Shown here piece by piece: positions 50,939 through 60,445 of a stretch of 64,000 bases of DNA. How positions within the stretch are numbered: the stretch's first letter is position 1; every line of letters starts with the position of its first letter. The stretch covers positions 1-64,000 of the forward strand of contig CAJTEY010000014.1 in the NCBI GenBank assembly GCA_910575775.1. The letters are read 5' to 3'. The stretch is from Lachnospiraceae bacterium. Its GTDB lineage: Bacteria; Bacillota; Clostridia; Lachnospirales; Lachnospiraceae. A program made the position numbers and the translations under genes. A model generated the notes under the pieces. That model made no database searches, was not told the origin of the DNA, and saw nothing but the letters and a program-made list of their open reading frames with translations.

Positions 50939-52126
50939 ATGAAAAAGAAAGTTTTAGGCACACTTCTGAGTGTAGCAATGGTTGCTTCCATGCTTGTAGG
51001 CTGTGGCGGCGGCGAGGCAGAGACAGCAGCTCCTGCAGCAACTGAGGGAGCTCCTGCAGCAGATGCGGAGGAAACTCCTGCAGCAGATGCTCCGGCAGCA
51101 GACGCAGAGGAAGCTCCCGCAGCAGATGCTCCGGCAGCAACTGGCGGCAAGAAGGTTGGCGTGGCAATGCCTACCCAGTCTTCCGAGAGATGGATCAACG
51201 ACGGCGCTAACATGAAGGCTCAGCTCGAGGCTCTTGGCTACGAGGTAGACCTTCAGTACGCAGAGGATGATGTACAGGCACAGGTTTCCCAGATTGAGAA
51301 CATGATCGCTTCCGGCGTAAACTGCCTGGTTATCGCTTCTATCGACTCTGACGCTCTGGTTAATGTAGAGGCTCAGGCGAAAGAGGCAGGCATTCCGATC
51401 ATCGCTTACGACCGTCTGCTGATGAACACGGATGCAGTTTCCTACTACGCTACTTTCGATAACAAGGGCGTTGGTACCGCAATCGGTAAGTACATTGAGG
51501 AAAATGCAGGTCTTGATCCTGCAGACCCGAAGACCATCGAGTTCTTCATGGGTTCCCCTGATGATAACAACGCACATATGCTTTACGCAGGTCTGATGGA
51601 GGTTCTTCAGCCTTATCTGGACAACGGCGCACTGGTTTGTAAGTCCGGCAGAACTTCTTTCGATGATACCTGTATCTTAAGATGGTCCCAGGAGACCGCT
51701 CAGCAGAACTGTGAGAACTATCTGACAGGTTTCTACGCTGACGAGGATCTTGACATCTGCGCTACCGCTTTCGACGGTTTCGCATACGGCTGTAAGGCGG
51801 CTCTTGAGGGCGCCGGTTACACAGACGAAAACTGGCCGATGATCACTGGTCAGGACGCAGAGCTGATGGCTACCAAGAACATCATCTCCGGCAAGCAGAC
51901 CATGTCCATCTACAAGGATACCCGTCTTCTGGCTGAGAAGTGCGTTACGATGGTGCAGGCAGTGCTTGAGGGTGCAGAGCCTGAGATCAACGATACCGAG
52001 CAGTATGACAACGGTAAGATCGTAGTTCCTTCTTACCTGTGCACACCTGTAGCAGTTGACCAGTCCAACTATGAGGAAATCATTGTAGAGGGCGGTTACT
52101 ACACAGCGGAGCAGTTAGCTGAGTAA
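50939..52126 (+). CDS. chvE: ChvE-type multiple-monosaccharide-binding lipoprotein
   Basis: A 395-residue lipoprotein: signal MKKKVLGTLLSVAMVASMLVGC, a linker of APAADAEE near-repeats (to about residue 70), then a type I binding-protein fold starting KKVGVAMPTQSSERWINDG. The QYAEDDVQAQVSQIENMIASG segment and the SPDDNNAHMLYAGLME ligand-side helix match ChvE/MmsE proteins, which bind L-arabinose, D-xylose, galactose and others. Strong GGGAGGAAAAA ribosome site and biased codon use suggest high expression. With the promoter and AraR-type operators upstream and the arabinose genes downstream, L-arabinose is the likely main ligand. Confidence 0.9.
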   Translation: MKKKVLGTLLSVAMVASMLVGCGGGEAETAAPAATEGAPAADAEETPAADAPAADAEEAPAADAPAATGGKKVGVAMPTQSSERWINDGANMKAQLEALGYEVDLQYAEDDVQAQVSQIENMIASGVNCLVIASIDSDALVNVEAQAKEAGIPIIAYDRLLMNTDAVSYYATFDNKGVGTAIGKYIEENAGLDPADPKTIEFFMGSPDDNNAHMLYAGLMEVLQPYLDNGALVCKSGRTSFDDTCILRWSQETAQQNCENYLTGFYADEDLDICATAFDGFAYGCKAALEGAGYTDENWPMITGQDAELMATKNIISGKQTMSIYKDTRLLAEKCVTMVQAVLEGAEPEINDTEQYDNGKIVVPSYLCTPVAVDQSNYEEIIVEGGYYTAEQLAE

Positions 52127-52144
52127 TCTATCATAAGATATTAG

Positions 52145-52178
52145 GAGGGCGGCGGCAGTTTTGCGGCCGCCCTTTTTC
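52145..52178 (+). terminator. Hairpin between chvE and mmsA
   Basis: GGGCGGC (52147-52153) pairs with GCCGCCC (52166-52172), followed by TTTTTC. Probably a leaky terminator that sets a high ratio of binding protein to transporter. Confidence 0.8.
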
Positions 52179-52265
52179 AACAGTCTGGAACCATGCGGAT
52201 TCCAAAACAGAATGCCAATGGGACTGGGCCGTCAAGAAAAATAGATGGAGAAGGGAGTTGGGAAA

Positions 52266-53825
52266 ATGTCGGATTACATCTTGGAAATGAACCACATTGT
52301 CAAGGAATTTTCAGGTGTCCGGGCGCTGGATGATGTGAATCTGAAGGTGAGACGCGGGGAGATCCATGCTCTGTGCGGTGAGAACGGCGCGGGAAAATCT
52401 ACGCTGATGAATGTTCTCTCGGGCGTCTGGCCTCATGGTACATATTCTGGCGATGTCGTGTACAAGGGGGAGACATGTAAGTTCCACAATCTGAGGGACA
52501 GTGAGGCGAAAGGTATCGTTATTATCCACCAGGAGCTCGCTTTGAGTCCGCTTCTGTCGGTGGCGGAGAATGTGTTCCTGGGCAATGAGCAGTTGGCGGC
52601 AAAAGGGGTTATAGACTGGACGAAGACCAGGCAGCGGGCGCAGGAGATGCTTGCCAGGGTAGGTCTGGAGCATGAAGATGTGAATGTGCCGGTTAACTCT
52701 CTGGGTGTAGGCAAACAGCAGCTGATTGAAATTGCGAAGGCAATGGCGAAGAAGGTTGAACTTCTGATCCTTGACGAGCCGACTGCGGCACTCAATGATG
52801 AGGAGAGTAAAAAGCTTCTTGACATTATGCTGGAGCTTAAGAAACAGGGAATTACCTGTATTATTATTTCCCATAAGTTAAATGAGATTGAATATGTATC
52901 TGACGCTGTAACAATCATCCGTGATGGTAAGACCATTGAAACGCTGATCAAGGGTAAGGACGATATGTCCGAGGACCGTGTGATTAAGGGCATGGTGGGA
53001 CGTGAAATGACCAACCGTTACCCGGCGCGCGAAGGCGTTAAGATTGGTGATACCATTTTTGAAGTCAAGGGTTGGAATGTTTATCATCCCGATGATGCAG
53101 AGCGTCAGGTTTTGAAAAATATTAACATCAGTGTTAAGGCGGGCGAGGTAGTCGGGCTTGCCGGACTGATGGGCGCGGGGCGTACCGAGTTCGCCATGAG
53201 CGTATTCGGACACAGCTACGGGCAGAAGATTTCCGGAACCGTAAAGATTAACGGCAAGGAAGTGGAAATGAAAACCGTAAAGCAGGCGATTGACAGTAAG
53301 CTTGCCTATGTGTCTGAGGACAGAAAGGTGTACGGTCTGAATCTGATCGGTGAGATCAAGGAGAATATGACGATAGCGGCCCGTCCGAAATTCTTTTCCA
53401 AGCACGGTGTGATCAACGGAAACGATGAGATTGTTGCGGCGGAAGAGTACAAGAAAAGGATTAATGTCAAGGCTACTTCCATCGAGCAGGTGGTTGGCTC
53501 GCTGTCCGGCGGTAACCAGCAGAAGGTAGTTCTGGCGAAGTGGATGCTGACACAGCCGGATGTGCTGATCCTGGATGAGCCTACCCGCGGTATCGACGTG
53601 GGTGCAAAGTATGAAATTTACTGTGTCATCAATGAACTGGCAAAAGCCGGCAAGGCAGTGCTCATCATCTCTTCCGAAATGCCGGAAATCATCGGTACCT
53701 GTGACAGGACCTATGTTATCAACGAGGGACAGATCGCGGGTGAGCTGAATCACGAGGAGCTGACACAGGAAAAAATTATGCAGTGTATTATGGCACATAA
53801 TAGAAAGGGTGATGGAAATGAATGA
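52266..53825 (+). CDS. mmsA: Sugar ABC transporter ATP-binding protein (MmsA/GguA type)
   Basis: A 519-residue double ABC ATPase. Domain 1 has Walker A GENGAGKSTLM and Walker B LLILDEPTAALN with the signature region LGVGKQQLIEIAKAM; domain 2 has GLMGAGRTEFA, the signature LSGGNQQKVVLAKW and VLILDEPTRGIDVG. This branch (GguA/XylG-like) goes with ChvE-type binding proteins. The start at 52266 has AAGGGAG upstream; another ATG is at 52245. The stop overlaps the permease start by several bases. Confidence 0.92.
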   Translation: MSDYILEMNHIVKEFSGVRALDDVNLKVRRGEIHALCGENGAGKSTLMNVLSGVWPHGTYSGDVVYKGETCKFHNLRDSEAKGIVIIHQELALSPLLSVAENVFLGNEQLAAKGVIDWTKTRQRAQEMLARVGLEHEDVNVPVNSLGVGKQQLIEIAKAMAKKVELLILDEPTAALNDEESKKLLDIMLELKKQGITCIIISHKLNEIEYVSDAVTIIRDGKTIETLIKGKDDMSEDRVIKGMVGREMTNRYPAREGVKIGDTIFEVKGWNVYHPDDAERQVLKNINISVKAGEVVGLAGLMGAGRTEFAMSVFGHSYGQKISGTVKINGKEVEMKTVKQAIDSKLAYVSEDRKVYGLNLIGEIKENMTIAARPKFFSKHGVINGNDEIVAAEEYKKRINVKATSIEQVVGSLSGGNQQKVVLAKWMLTQPDVLILDEPTRGIDVGAKYEIYCVINELAKAGKAVLIISSEMPEIIGTCDRTYVINEGQIAGELNHEELTQEKIMQCIMAHNRKGDGNE

Positions 53826-54990
53826 GAAGAAAAAAGTAGTCAATCTTGACATGAAACAGTACGGTATGTTTCTGGCGCTTATCGCCATCTATGTTATTTT
53901 TGCCATTATGACGGGTGGAAAAAACCTTTCCCCGGCTAATATCAACAATCTTATCATGCAGAACGGTTATGTGGTTATCCTTGCCATCGGTATGCTGCTG
54001 TGCGTGCTGACCGGTAACGTTGATCTGGGTGTTGGTTCTGTTGTGGCTCTTACAGGCGCTGCAGCAGGTATTATTCTGATCGACTATAAGCTGAATATGT
54101 GGGTGGCAATCTTTGTGGCGCTGCTGATCGGTCTTCTGGTAGGTATGTTTGCAGGCTTCTTTATCGCATATCTGGACATTCCGCCTTTCGTTGTGACGCT
54201 GGCTACGATGCTGATGGGCCGCGGCCTTACATACACGCTCTTGAAGGCACAGACAAAGGGTCCTCATCCCGACAATTTTGTATATCTGGGCGCGGGCTTC
54301 CTTCCTACAGCTAAGATCAGTTTTGGGGACGGCACTCTGGATCTGGTTTGTATCGCGGTAGCGATTGTTGCTTCCGTTGCTCTGGTTCTCAACGAGATTC
54401 GCAGCATCAAGACAAAAGAGAAATACAACTTTGCGACCAATCCTATGTGGCAGGTTGTGCTGAAACTGGTGGTTATGCTCTTTATCATCTGGTTCTGCTT
54501 CTTTAAGCTGGCGCAGTACAACGGACTTCCGTTCGTACTTGTCATCATGGCTCTGCTGATTGCATTGTACGGATTTATCACAAGCAAGACGGTGGCGGGC
54601 CGTCAGATCTACGCGCTGGGCGGCAACAGAAAGGCGGCAAACCTTTCTGGTATTGATACGAAGAAAGTGTTCTTCTGGGTGTACACCAACATGGGAATTT
54701 TAAGTGCGGTAGCAGGTATCGTTTTATCTGCGCGTAACTCTTCCTCCACTCCGAAGGCCGGTGACGGTTTCGAGATGGATGCCATTGCATCCTGTTACAT
54801 CGGCGGTGCGGCAGTGGCCGGCGGCGCTGGTACAATTATGGGTGCGGTAGTCGGTGCCTTTATCATGGGTATCCTGAATAACGGTATGTCACTGTACGGC
54901 TGGTCTACGGATATTCAGAAGATCGTGAAAGGTGCGGTTCTTCTCGGGGCTGTAACCGTGGACGTTATCTCCAAGAGAAAGAAAGGCTGA
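53818..54990 (+). CDS. mmsB: Sugar ABC transporter permease (MmsB/GguB type)
   Basis: A 390-residue permease with about ten membrane helices. It carries GMLLCVLTGNVDLGVGSVV (about 63-81), the hydrophilic insertion around 135-205 seen in the XylH/GguB branch, and the coupling motif YIGGAAVAGGAGT near residue 335. The ATG at 53818 overlaps the ATPase stop (ATGA-like coupling); ATG/GTG codons at 53812 and 53809 are alternatives. With MmsA and ChvE it completes a pentose/hexose importer. Confidence 0.92.
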   Translation: MNEKKKVVNLDMKQYGMFLALIAIYVIFAIMTGGKNLSPANINNLIMQNGYVVILAIGMLLCVLTGNVDLGVGSVVALTGAAAGIILIDYKLNMWVAIFVALLIGLLVGMFAGFFIAYLDIPPFVVTLATMLMGRGLTYTLLKAQTKGPHPDNFVYLGAGFLPTAKISFGDGTLDLVCIAVAIVASVALVLNEIRSIKTKEKYNFATNPMWQVVLKLVVMLFIIWFCFFKLAQYNGLPFVLVIMALLIALYGFITSKTVAGRQIYALGGNRKAANLSGIDTKKVFFWVYTNMGILSAVAGIVLSARNSSSTPKAGDGFEMDAIASCYIGGAAVAGGAGTIMGAVVGAFIMGILNNGMSLYGWSTDIQKIVKGAVLLGAVTVDVISKRKKG

Positions 54991-55051
54991 TGATCTGATA
55001 GCAGATATATAGCAGATAAGGGCAGCGGGGGGAAACGCAGACCTTAATGTA

Positions 55052-55079
55052 CGAGGGCGGCCCGAAAGGGTGGCCCTCT
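55052..55079 (+). terminator. GC-rich hairpin between mmsB and araR
   Basis: GAGGGCGGCC and GGTGGCCCTC form a nearly perfect stem around CGAAAG. No T run follows, so it may only attenuate read-through into araR. Confidence 0.45.
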
Positions 55080-55117
55080 GCGTGTCTACGCGGAGCCAGA
55101 AAACGACAGGAGAAGCG

Positions 55118-56200
55118 ATGGAAAAAACAACGCCTAAATATATGGAGCTTGTTGGATGGATCAACGAGCAGATAGAAACAAAAAAGCTTGTTCCGGGTCA
55201 GAAGATGTATTCGGAGAACACGCTGAAAGATATGTTTGGCGTGAGCCGTCAGACTGTCAGACACGCGATTGGCGTTCTGGAAAATGAGGGGATCATCCGG
55301 CGTGTGCAGGGGAGCGGCACTTACATCAATGACAACCGTCTGGCGAATCTGACGAAGCGGATGCGGGTTTCCGTGGTGACTACTTATGTGGACGGTTATA
55401 TTTTCCCGAGGACCATACAGGGTATAGAGAAAGTGCTTCTGGAGGCGGGGTATTCGGTGCAGATAGCTTTTACAAACAACCAGCATGGACGGGAAAAGAC
55501 GATTCTGGAGGATATTATCAGCCGTGACGAGGTATCGGGGCTGATTGTGGAGCCGACGAAGAGCGGGATTCCCAATCCCAACCTGCGCCTTTACCAGGAG
55601 ATACGCAAGAAGCGGATTCCGGTTATTTTTATCAACAGTTTTTATCCCCAGTTAAAGGTTCCGCATGTGTCCATCAACGATCACATGGCCGGGTGGAAAA
55701 TGACGAAATATCTGCTCGCTATGGGCCATGACAGGATCGGCGGTATTTTTAAGCTGGACGACGGTCAGGGACAGGCACGGTTTTCGGGTTATATGGATGC
55801 GATGATGGACGCCGGACTCGAGGTGAAGGACGGGCAGATCATCTGGGTGGACACGGAGGAGAAACAGCATCTGGATAAAGTGACGGGAAAGGTGCTGGAG
55901 CGGTTCCGGGACTGCACGGCGGTGTTCTGCTATAACGATGAGGTAGCCTTCGGCCTTCTGGATATTTTCAGGAAGAACGGCATCCGGGTGCCTCAGGATA
56001 TTTCGGTGGCCAGTGTGGACGATTCAGAGCTGGCGATTCTCGGGGAAGTTCCTATTGCATCTACACCCCACCCGATGGAGCGGCTTGGCGGGAAAGCAGC
56101 CGAAAACCTGCTGCGTATGATAAAAGATCCGGGATTTGATGCGAACTATGAGTTTGAGGTAGATGTGGTGCCGCGCAGATCGGTACGGAAGATAAAATAG
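55118..56200 (+). CDS. araR: Arabinose operon repressor AraR (GntR-LacI hybrid)
   Basis: A 360-residue repressor with an N-terminal GntR winged helix (about 1-70; MYSENTLKDMFGVSRQTVRH as recognition part, then VQGSGTYI wing) and a LacI-type effector domain (about 75-360; GLIVEPTKSG, KYLLAMGHDRIGGIF, YNDEVAFGLLDIF, SVDDSELAILGE). The build matches Bacillus AraR, which binds ATTTGTAC/GTACAAAT-type palindromes and is released by L-arabinose. Such palindromes lie upstream of chvE and directly downstream of this gene ahead of araA. ACAGGAGAAGCG precedes the ATG at 55118; an upstream in-frame start is at 55070. Confidence 0.9.
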   Translation: MEKTTPKYMELVGWINEQIETKKLVPGQKMYSENTLKDMFGVSRQTVRHAIGVLENEGIIRRVQGSGTYINDNRLANLTKRMRVSVVTTYVDGYIFPRTIQGIEKVLLEAGYSVQIAFTNNQHGREKTILEDIISRDEVSGLIVEPTKSGIPNPNLRLYQEIRKKRIPVIFINSFYPQLKVPHVSINDHMAGWKMTKYLLAMGHDRIGGIFKLDDGQGQARFSGYMDAMMDAGLEVKDGQIIWVDTEEKQHLDKVTGKVLERFRDCTAVFCYNDEVAFGLLDIFRKNGIRVPQDISVASVDDSELAILGEVPIASTPHPMERLGGKAAENLLRMIKDPGFDANYEFEVDVVPRRSVRKIK

Positions 56201-56217
56201 GCAGATACAACTTGATT

Positions 56218-56314
56218 ATTTGTATGTACAAGTAGTAAAATGTAGGGTAAGAAAAATTTGAGTTGTGCGAAAAATGTTGTATAACTGTATACAAAAATTG
56301 TATATGGGTACAAC
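56218..56314 (+). promoter_or_regulatory. araA promoter with three AraR-type boxes
   Basis: Box 1, ATTTGTATGTACAAGT (56218-56233), is nearly identical to the Bacillus AraR box. Box 2, TTGTATA-ACTG-TATACAA (56277-56294), is a perfect palindrome that overlaps the -10 of TTGAGT (56258-56263), 16 bp, TATAAC (56280-56285). Box 3, TTGTA-N6-TACAA (56298-56313), lies in the transcribed leader. Binding at box 2 would block the promoter. Confidence 0.7.
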
Positions 56315-56370
56315 TTAAAACCCAGCCGCAGAAAAACAAGCGACTGCAAAAAAGAAAGAGAGGGTATCGT

Positions 56371-57870
56371 ATGATCGCAGCAAAGAACTACAAATTTTGG
56401 TTTTGTACAGGATCTCAGGACTTGTATGGGGATGAGTGTCTGAGAAAAGTGGCGGATCATTCCGCAAAGATCGTGGAGGGGTTAAACGCTTCCGGCAACC
56501 TGCCTTTCGAGGTGGTGCTGAAGCCTACACTGCTTGGGCAGGCTTCTATCCGTAAGGCATTCAATGATGCAAACAACGATCCCGAATGTGCGGGTGTGAT
56601 CACCTGGATGCACACGTTCTCCCCGGCTAAGATGTGGATTCTGGGATTAAAAGAGTTTCGGAAACCGCTCTGCCATCTGCACACACAGTTCAACGAGGAA
56701 CTTCCCTATGATACCATCGACATGGACTTTATGAATGAGAACCAGTCCGCCCACGGCGACAGAGAGTACGGCCATATCGTGAGTCGTATGGGGATTGAGC
56801 GCAAGATTATCGTGGGACACTGGGCGTCCGAGCGCGTACAGAAGCAGCTTGGAAGCTGGATGCGCACGGCAATCGGCGTGATTGAGTCCTCCCATGTGCG
56901 TGTCTGCCGTTTCGGCGATAACATGAACAACGTGGCGGTGACTGAGGGCGATAAGGTAGAAGCGCAGATTAAATTTGGCTGGGAAATCGACCACTATTGT
57001 GTGAACGATGTGGTAGAGTATGTGGATGCGGTTGCACAGGGCGATGTGAACGCACTCGTGGAGGAATATTACAGCAAGTATAAGATTATCGATGAAGGCA
57101 GGGATGCGGATGAGTTCAGAAGACATGTGGCTGTGCAGGCGCAGCAGGAGATCGGTATCGAGAAATTCCTGGTGGAGAACGACTATCATGCGGTGGTAAC
57201 GCATTTCGGTATGCTGGGCGGTCTGAAACAGCTTCCGGGTCTGGCAATTCAGAGATTGATGGAGAAAGGCTACGGCTTTGGCGCAGAGGGCGACTGGAAG
57301 GTAGCGGCTATGGTTCGTCTGATGAAGCTGATGACGGCGGACATCAAGGGGGCGAAGGGCTCTTCCCTGATGGAGGACTACACCTACAACTTAGTGCCCG
57401 GCAAGGAAGGCATCCTGCAGGCGCATATGCTTGAGGTCTGCCCTTCTGTGGCTGACGGAGATGTGGCGATCAGAGTGTGCCCGCTTTCTATGGGCAACAG
57501 AGAAGATCCCGCCCGTCTGGTATTTACGGCGAAGGAAGGGCCGGCAGTGGCATGCTCGCTGGTGGATCTGGGAACCAGATTCCGTCTGCTGATCAACGCG
57601 GTAGACTGCAAGAAGGTGGAGAAGCCTATGCCGAAGCTTCCGGTTGGTACGGCGTACTGGACACCGCAGCCGAATCTGGAAGTTGGCGCTACGGCGTGGA
57701 TTCTGGCAGGCGGCGCACATCACACGGCGTTCTCCTATGATCTGACCGTAGATCAGATGGCTGATTGGGCGGATGCGATGGGCATTGAAAGCGTTATCAT
57801 CGACAAGGATACCAACATCCGTGATTTCAAGAATGAGTTGAGATGGAATGCAGCCGCGTATAAAAATTAA
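56371..57870 (+). CDS. araA: L-arabinose isomerase
   Basis: A 499-residue enzyme that converts L-arabinose to L-ribulose, the first step of catabolism. The N-terminus (KNYKFWFCTGSQDLYGDE), the segment TWMHTFSPAKMWILGLK and DMDFMNENQSAHGDREYG match AraA, and the metal ligands are supplied by a Glu near residue 307, a Glu near 334 and His residues near 351 and 450 (EGDWKV, KGSSLMEDYTY, LEVCPS, GGAHHTAFS). Length is typical (about 500). AAAGAGAGGG precedes the ATG at 56371. It is the first gene of the catabolic operon. Confidence 0.95.
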   Translation: MIAAKNYKFWFCTGSQDLYGDECLRKVADHSAKIVEGLNASGNLPFEVVLKPTLLGQASIRKAFNDANNDPECAGVITWMHTFSPAKMWILGLKEFRKPLCHLHTQFNEELPYDTIDMDFMNENQSAHGDREYGHIVSRMGIERKIIVGHWASERVQKQLGSWMRTAIGVIESSHVRVCRFGDNMNNVAVTEGDKVEAQIKFGWEIDHYCVNDVVEYVDAVAQGDVNALVEEYYSKYKIIDEGRDADEFRRHVAVQAQQEIGIEKFLVENDYHAVVTHFGMLGGLKQLPGLAIQRLMEKGYGFGAEGDWKVAAMVRLMKLMTADIKGAKGSSLMEDYTYNLVPGKEGILQAHMLEVCPSVADGDVAIRVCPLSMGNREDPARLVFTAKEGPAVACSLVDLGTRFRLLINAVDCKKVEKPMPKLPVGTAYWTPQPNLEVGATAWILAGGAHHTAFSYDLTVDQMADWADAMGIESVIIDKDTNIRDFKNELRWNAAAYKN

Positions 57871-57888
57871 GGAGGTAAAAGGGTAAGT

Positions 57889-59478
57889 ATGGGAGCAAAA
57901 GAATGTATTGCAAGCGGTAAGGCGGTGCTGGGCATTGAGTTCGGCTCTACAAGAATCAAGGCGGTTCTGGTGGACGAGAACAACAAGCCCATCGCATCGG
58001 GGGCGCACGACTGGGAAAACAGACTGGAGAACGGCATCTGGACATACAGCCTGGATGACATCTGGACAGGACTGCAGGACTGCTACAAGAAGCTGACAGA
58101 GGACGTGCAGGCACAGTATGGAGAGAAACTTGTGAAGCTGGGGGCGATCGGCTTCTCGGCAATGATGCACGGCTATATGGCGTTCAATGAGAAGGATGAA
58201 CTGATGGTTCCTTTCCGTACCTGGAGAAATACCATCACCGAGGAAGCATCCACAAAGCTGACTGAGCTTTTCAACTATCATATTCCGCAGAGATGGACAA
58301 TTGCGCATCTCTACCAGGCGGTTTTAAACGGCGAGGAGCATGTGCCTGATCTGAAATTTGTCATCACGCTGGCGGGCTATATCCAGTGGAAGCTGACGAA
58401 CGAAAAGATTGTCGGCGTGGGAGAGGCGTCCGGCATGTTCCCGATCGACATTGCGACAGGACAGTTTAATGAAAAGATGATCGCGCAGTTTGACGAGGCG
58501 GTTGCAGATAAGGGCTTTGCGTGGAAACTGAAGGATGTGCTTCCGGCGGTGTACACGGCGGGGCAGCAGGCAGGCGCACTGACGGAAGAGGGCGCGAAAC
58601 TGTTAGATCCCACGGGCACATTGCAGGCGGGCATTCCGTTCTGTCCTCCCGAGGGCGATGCAGGAACAGGCATGGCGGCGACCAACAGCGTGGCGCAGCG
58701 TACCGGTAACGTGTCTGCAGGAACGAGCGTGTTCGGCATGATCGTTATGGAGAAGGAGCTCTCCAAAGTATATGATGCGATTGACCTCGTGACAACCCCG
58801 GACGGCAGCCTGGTGGCGATGGTGCACTGCAACAACTGCACTTCGGATCTGAATGCATGGGTAAACCTGTTTAAGGAGTATTCCGAAGTGATGGGCATGA
58901 AGGTGGATATGAACGAGCTGTACGGCAATCTCTACCGCAAGGCATTAGAGGGAGACGATGACTGCGGCGGCCTGCTGGCTTACAATTATTTTTCCGGCGA
59001 GCATGTGACGGGCTTTAATGAGGGACGGCCTCTGTTTGTCCGTAAGCCCGATGCGAAGTTCAATCTGGCGAACTTTATGAGAGTACACCTGTTTACTTCT
59101 CTTGGCGCGCTTAAGACCGGCTTCGATATTCTCTTCCAGGAGGAGAAAGTGGAAGTGGATGAGATTTTAGGACACGGCGGCCTGTTCAAGACCAAGGGCG
59201 TAGGGCAGAGCATTCTGGCAGCGGCAATGAACGCACCCGTGAGCGTTATGGAGACGGCAGGCGAAGGCGGCGCGTGGGGTATTGCACTTCTTGCCTCCTA
59301 TATGATTAACAAAGACGCGGACGAGAGCCTTGCAGCTTTCCTTGACGGCAAGGTATTTGCAGGACAGAAGGGCGAGAAGCTGGAGCCGAAGGCGTCAGAC
59401 GTGGAAGGATTTAATAAATTTATGAAGGTTTACAGCGCAGGACTGGCGATTGAGAAGGCTGCGGTGGAATCTATGTAA
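57889..59478 (+). CDS. araB: FGGY-family kinase, probable L-ribulokinase
   Basis: A 529-residue FGGY sugar kinase. The N-terminal ATP site reads [19 protein letters not shown], the substrate side [15 protein letters not shown], and the C-terminal half has a glycine-rich nucleotide loop ([30 protein letters not shown]). Its place between araA and araD makes L-ribulose the natural substrate. The sequence looks like the clostridial FGGY branch often annotated as xylulokinase-like rather than the E. coli AraB branch, so the symbol rests on context. AAGGAGGTAAAAG precedes the ATG, 18 bases after araA. Confidence 0.85.
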   Translation: MGAKECIASGKAVLGIEFGSTRIKAVLVDENNKPIASGAHDWENRLENGIWTYSLDDIWTGLQDCYKKLTEDVQAQYGEKLVKLGAIGFSAMMHGYMAFNEKDELMVPFRTWRNTITEEASTKLTELFNYHIPQRWTIAHLYQAVLNGEEHVPDLKFVITLAGYIQWKLTNEKIVGVGEASGMFPIDIATGQFNEKMIAQFDEAVADKGFAWKLKDVLPAVYTAGQQAGALTEEGAKLLDPTGTLQAGIPFCPPEGDAGTGMAATNSVAQRTGNVSAGTSVFGMIVMEKELSKVYDAIDLVTTPDGSLVAMVHCNNCTSDLNAWVNLFKEYSEVMGMKVDMNELYGNLYRKALEGDDDCGGLLAYNYFSGEHVTGFNEGRPLFVRKPDAKFNLANFMRVHLFTSLGALKTGFDILFQEEKVEVDEILGHGGLFKTKGVGQSILAAAMNAPVSVMETAGEGGAWGIALLASYMINKDADESLAAFLDGKVFAGQKGEKLEPKASDVEGFNKFMKVYSAGLAIEKAAVESM

Positions 59479-59558
59479 AGAGGTAAAAGAGAAGGAAGCG
59501 GTTCTGAAGGCGGCATTTGCTTCTCTTGCGAGTCTGGAAACGAAAGGAGTTGAAATAT

Positions 59559-60254
59559 ATGTTAGAAGAATTAAAGAAACGGGTCTACGAGGCGAATATG
59601 CTCCTCCCGAAGTATGGGCTGGTTACCTTTACCTGGGGTAATGTAAGCGAGATTGACAGGGAGAGCGGTATTTTTGCAATCAAGCCAAGCGGTGTTGAGT
59701 ATGAGAAACTGACTCCTGATGATATGGTACTTGTGGACCTGGAAGGCAAGAAGGTGGAGGGGAAGTATAACCCTTCTTCCGACACGGCGAGCCATGTGGA
59801 AATTTATAAGGCGTTTGCTGAGGTTGGCGGCGTCGTACATACCCATTCTTCCTACGCGACAAGCTGGGCACAGGCGGGGAGGAGCATTCCCTGTTACGGA
59901 ACTACCCATGCCGACTATTATTATGGAGAAATCCCTTGCCTGCGCTGCCTGACCAAGGAGGAGATTGCGGAGGCATACGAGAAGAACACGGGCATTCTTA
60001 TTGTCAACGAGTTTAAACGGATGGAGAAGGATCCGGCGGCGGTTCCCGGAACTCTTTGCAAGAATCACGGACCGTTTGCCTGGGGGAAGGACGGCCATGA
60101 TGCAGTGCATAATGCAGTCGTTCTGGAAGAGGTGGCGAAGATGGCTTACCGCGCAGAGACAATCAATGCAAGAGTCCAGCCTGCGCCCCAGGAACTGCAG
60201 GATAAGCACTATTTCCGCAAGCACGGAGAAAATGCGTATTATGGCCAGCGATAA
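59559..60254 (+). CDS. araD: L-ribulose-5-phosphate 4-epimerase
   Basis: A 231-residue class II aldolase-fold enzyme that turns L-ribulose-5-phosphate into D-xylulose-5-phosphate. It has the N-terminal [15 protein letters not shown], the phosphate-binding [16 protein letters not shown], the catalytic Asp and zinc His pair in [13 protein letters not shown], and the third zinc His near residue 170 (in KNHGPFAWG). Length equals E. coli AraD (231). AAAGGAGTTG precedes the ATG at 59559. An 80-base spacer separates it from the kinase gene. Confidence 0.94.
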   Translation: MLEELKKRVYEANMLLPKYGLVTFTWGNVSEIDRESGIFAIKPSGVEYEKLTPDDMVLVDLEGKKVEGKYNPSSDTASHVEIYKAFAEVGGVVHTHSSYATSWAQAGRSIPCYGTTHADYYYGEIPCLRCLTKEEIAEAYEKNTGILIVNEFKRMEKDPAAVPGTLCKNHGPFAWGKDGHDAVHNAVVLEEVAKMAYRAETINARVQPAPQELQDKHYFRKHGENAYYGQR

Positions 60255-60445
60255 GCAGCGCCGGGAGGCCGGGTGACAGCGACACGGCGGCCGGATAAAA
60301 ATTTCGGTGTAAGACGGCATGTGCCGTTGCAGTGAACGGATCGATGTGAGAAAATAATCAAAGGACAGCGGTTCGGGCGGCATATGCGCACGGAAAGAAA
60401 AGTGCGGCAAACAGCACATATATTATAATCAAATGGAGGACAGCG

